Positions 13,016 through 14,299 of a stretch of DNA of 14,299 bases are shown in pieces; the first letter of the stretch is position 1, and each line of letters begins with the position of its first letter. The stretch comes from a bacterium. Its GTDB lineage: Bacteria > Patescibacteria > ABY1 > BM507 > VMTK01. The stretch is taken from assembly GCA_030641105.1 (NCBI GenBank), contig DAOWHZ010000098.1, forward strand, positions 1-14,299, given 5' to 3'. The position numbers and the translations under genes are program-made. The notes under the pieces were generated by a model that was given only the letters and a program-made list of their open reading frames with translations, ran no database searches and was not told the origin of the DNA.

Positions 13016-14299
13016 CTACTCCATTTCCGTAGTCGCCGGCGGTTTGTCTGTTGGATCAAACCAAACCCGATTGATTTTAGGGTGAGTAGTTACCGCTTTC
13101 TCAATTTTCGTTTGAATATCAGGCGGAAAATGATATCCGGACACCGTCATAAAATCGCGGGTTACTACACCCCTAACCAAAATCGGATAAGCATATGAAC
13201 GTCCATCGCCTTTAATCCCGACTGTCTTAACCCCAATCAATGCGACAATTAACTGCGATAATTTTTTGTAGATGCCATGCTTCTTGAGAATATTGGTAAC
13301 GATCGCATCGGCTTCCTTAAGAATAGACAACTTAGGCAATGTTGCCGGTGTCCCGACTACCCGGATAAACAAGCCTAGCCCAGGGAAGGGTTGTCTTTCA
13401 GTAATTGAATCAGGCAAGTCCATTTCCCTTGCTAGAGCACGAATCTCATATTTAAATAGCTCGCGAATCGGATGTAGGTCGCAAAGCTTCCACTTATTTC
13501 CGATATTGTGATGTGATTTAATAAGTGCTGCTTCACCGGTGTACCCAGATTCGATATGATCAGTTGCCAAACTACCCTGAATAATATAAGTTGCCCCGAA
13601 TTTTGCGGCTTCTTCTTCAAGAATAGTGACATAAAGCTTCTTGAAAGCTTTTCTTTTTTTTTCAGCATCAGTGATGCCTTTGAGCGCATTTTGAAAGCGA
13701 AGCGATGTATTAACAATTTTCAACCCGACACCGGCCGCATTCGCGTTGATTTTAATTTCTTCGATTTCGTGCTTGCGCAATGCGCCGGTATTAATACATA
13801 CGGCTAACAACTGTTTGCCCAGCATCGGCTGAATAATAGCTCCTGTGGTACTTGAATCCACACCGCCGCTCCATCCGATAATTGCTTTTTTGTCGCCCAC
13901 TTCCGCGCCCACATCTTGGCGAATCTTATTAATGATATTAAACGGCAGCCAATCTTTTTGGCAACCGCAGATGCCGGTAAGGAAATTTCGCAAAATATCT
14001 TTGCCATTGTCCGTATGGGTTACTTCGGGATGAAATTGAAGACCCCACATTTTCCTTTTCTCATTTCCAATAGCAGCAATCGTTTGCCCATTACTTGATT
14101 TAGCCAAAATCGAAAAATCATCAGGTATTACATCAATGCTGTCACCGTGACTGGCCCAGGCGATTTTTTTACCATTAATTCCTGTAAACAACTTACTGCC
14201 GGATCCATAATAAACAATCTCGATTTTCCCATACTCCTTTTTTTCTCTTCCGGCGCCCACTTTGCCCCCAGGTTCATTCGCCAGCCACTGCATTCCATA
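13016..14299 (-). CDS. guaA: GMP synthase (glutamine-hydrolysing), N-terminus beyond the window
   Basis: The last 427 or so codons of GuaA, which aminates XMP to GMP using glutamine and ATP. The frame runs off the window edge: the outermost codons read YGMQ, so the catalytic cysteine of the GICYGMQ motif lies one codon outside. The rest of the class I amidotransferase triad is visible in GLQFHPEVTHT. The ATP pyrophosphatase domain has its P-loop at IIGWSGGVDSST. The C-terminal dimerisation domain ends KPPATTEME, matching the usual KPPATIEWE, so the 3' end is complete. Deviations include QPFPGLGLFIR where most enzymes have HPFPGPGLAIR. An intrinsic terminator follows. The identity is firm. Confidence 0.96.
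   Translation of the reverse strand, partial: YGMQWLANEPGGKVGAGREKKEYGKIEIVYYGSGSKLFTGINGKKIAWASHGDSIDVIPDDFSILAKSSNGQTIAAIGNEKRKMWGLQFHPEVTHTDNGKDILRNFLTGICGCQKDWLPFNIINKIRQDVGAEVGDKKAIIGWSGGVDSSTTGAIIQPMLGKQLLAVCINTGALRKHEIEEIKINANAAGVGLKIVNTSLRFQNALKGITDAEKKRKAFKKLYVTILEEEAAKFGATYIIQGSLATDHIESGYTGEAALIKSHHNIGNKWKLCDLHPIRELFKYEIRALAREMDLPDSITERQPFPGLGLFIRVVGTPATLPKLSILKEADAIVTNILKKHGIYKKLSQLIVALIGVKTVGIKGDGRSYAYPILVRGVVTRDFMTVSGYHFPPDIQTKIEKAVTTHPKINRVWFDPTDKPPATTEME

Overview
This AT-rich bacterial window has short operons, small hypothetical proteins and hairpin-rich spacers. The mix of genes and repeat-laden spacers fits a Patescibacteria (Candidate Phyla Radiation) genome, perhaps a parcubacterial lineage. 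That placement is inference from general character: there is no rRNA or other phylogenetic marker here.

Layout. About 1-6554 is a plus-strand surface-glycan region: a UDP-glucuronate decarboxylase-like epimerase, a GxxExxY (PD-(D/E)XK) protein framed by copies of an intergenic repeat, a GT2 polyprenyl-phosphate glycosyltransferase with a DUF2304 membrane partner, a four-helix membrane protein and two GT4 glycosyltransferases. A small cysteine-rich gene lies on the minus strand between the two GT4 genes. A 62-bp perfect palindrome then separates the region from convergent clpB (6701-9328, minus). clpB has a clear sigma70-type promoter and a perfect CIRCE operator, so it is very probably controlled by HrcA. 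Next come a ribbon-helix-helix regulator gene with its own terminator, a minus-strand AmmeMemoRadiSam radical SAM enzyme, and a two-gene minus-strand unit of small unknown proteins (96 and 58 aa). The 58-aa gene carries an HExxH motif. The right end holds thpR and a DUF167/YggU gene on the plus strand, then convergent guaA on the minus strand, cut by the window edge just after its catalytic cysteine.

Functionally, the left half makes and transfers sugars for cell-surface polymers: nucleotide-sugar supply, lipid-linked sugar formation and glycan assembly. The right half is housekeeping: disaggregation, RNA end processing and GMP synthesis.

The most unusual theme is small palindromic elements. 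One family has fixed arms (GAAGGCGA...TCGCCTTC) and cores that differ but stay self-complementary. Two copies sit between convergent genes, where they probably terminate transcription. A third lies in frame inside the GT2 gene. Other GC-rich hairpins lie in frame inside the GT4 genes, recalling Rickettsia palindromic elements. A second theme is initiation. thpR and amrS have TATAAT exactly 6 nt before ATG, suggesting leaderless mRNAs, while the small hypothetical genes have strong Shine-Dalgarno sites and most metabolic genes have none.
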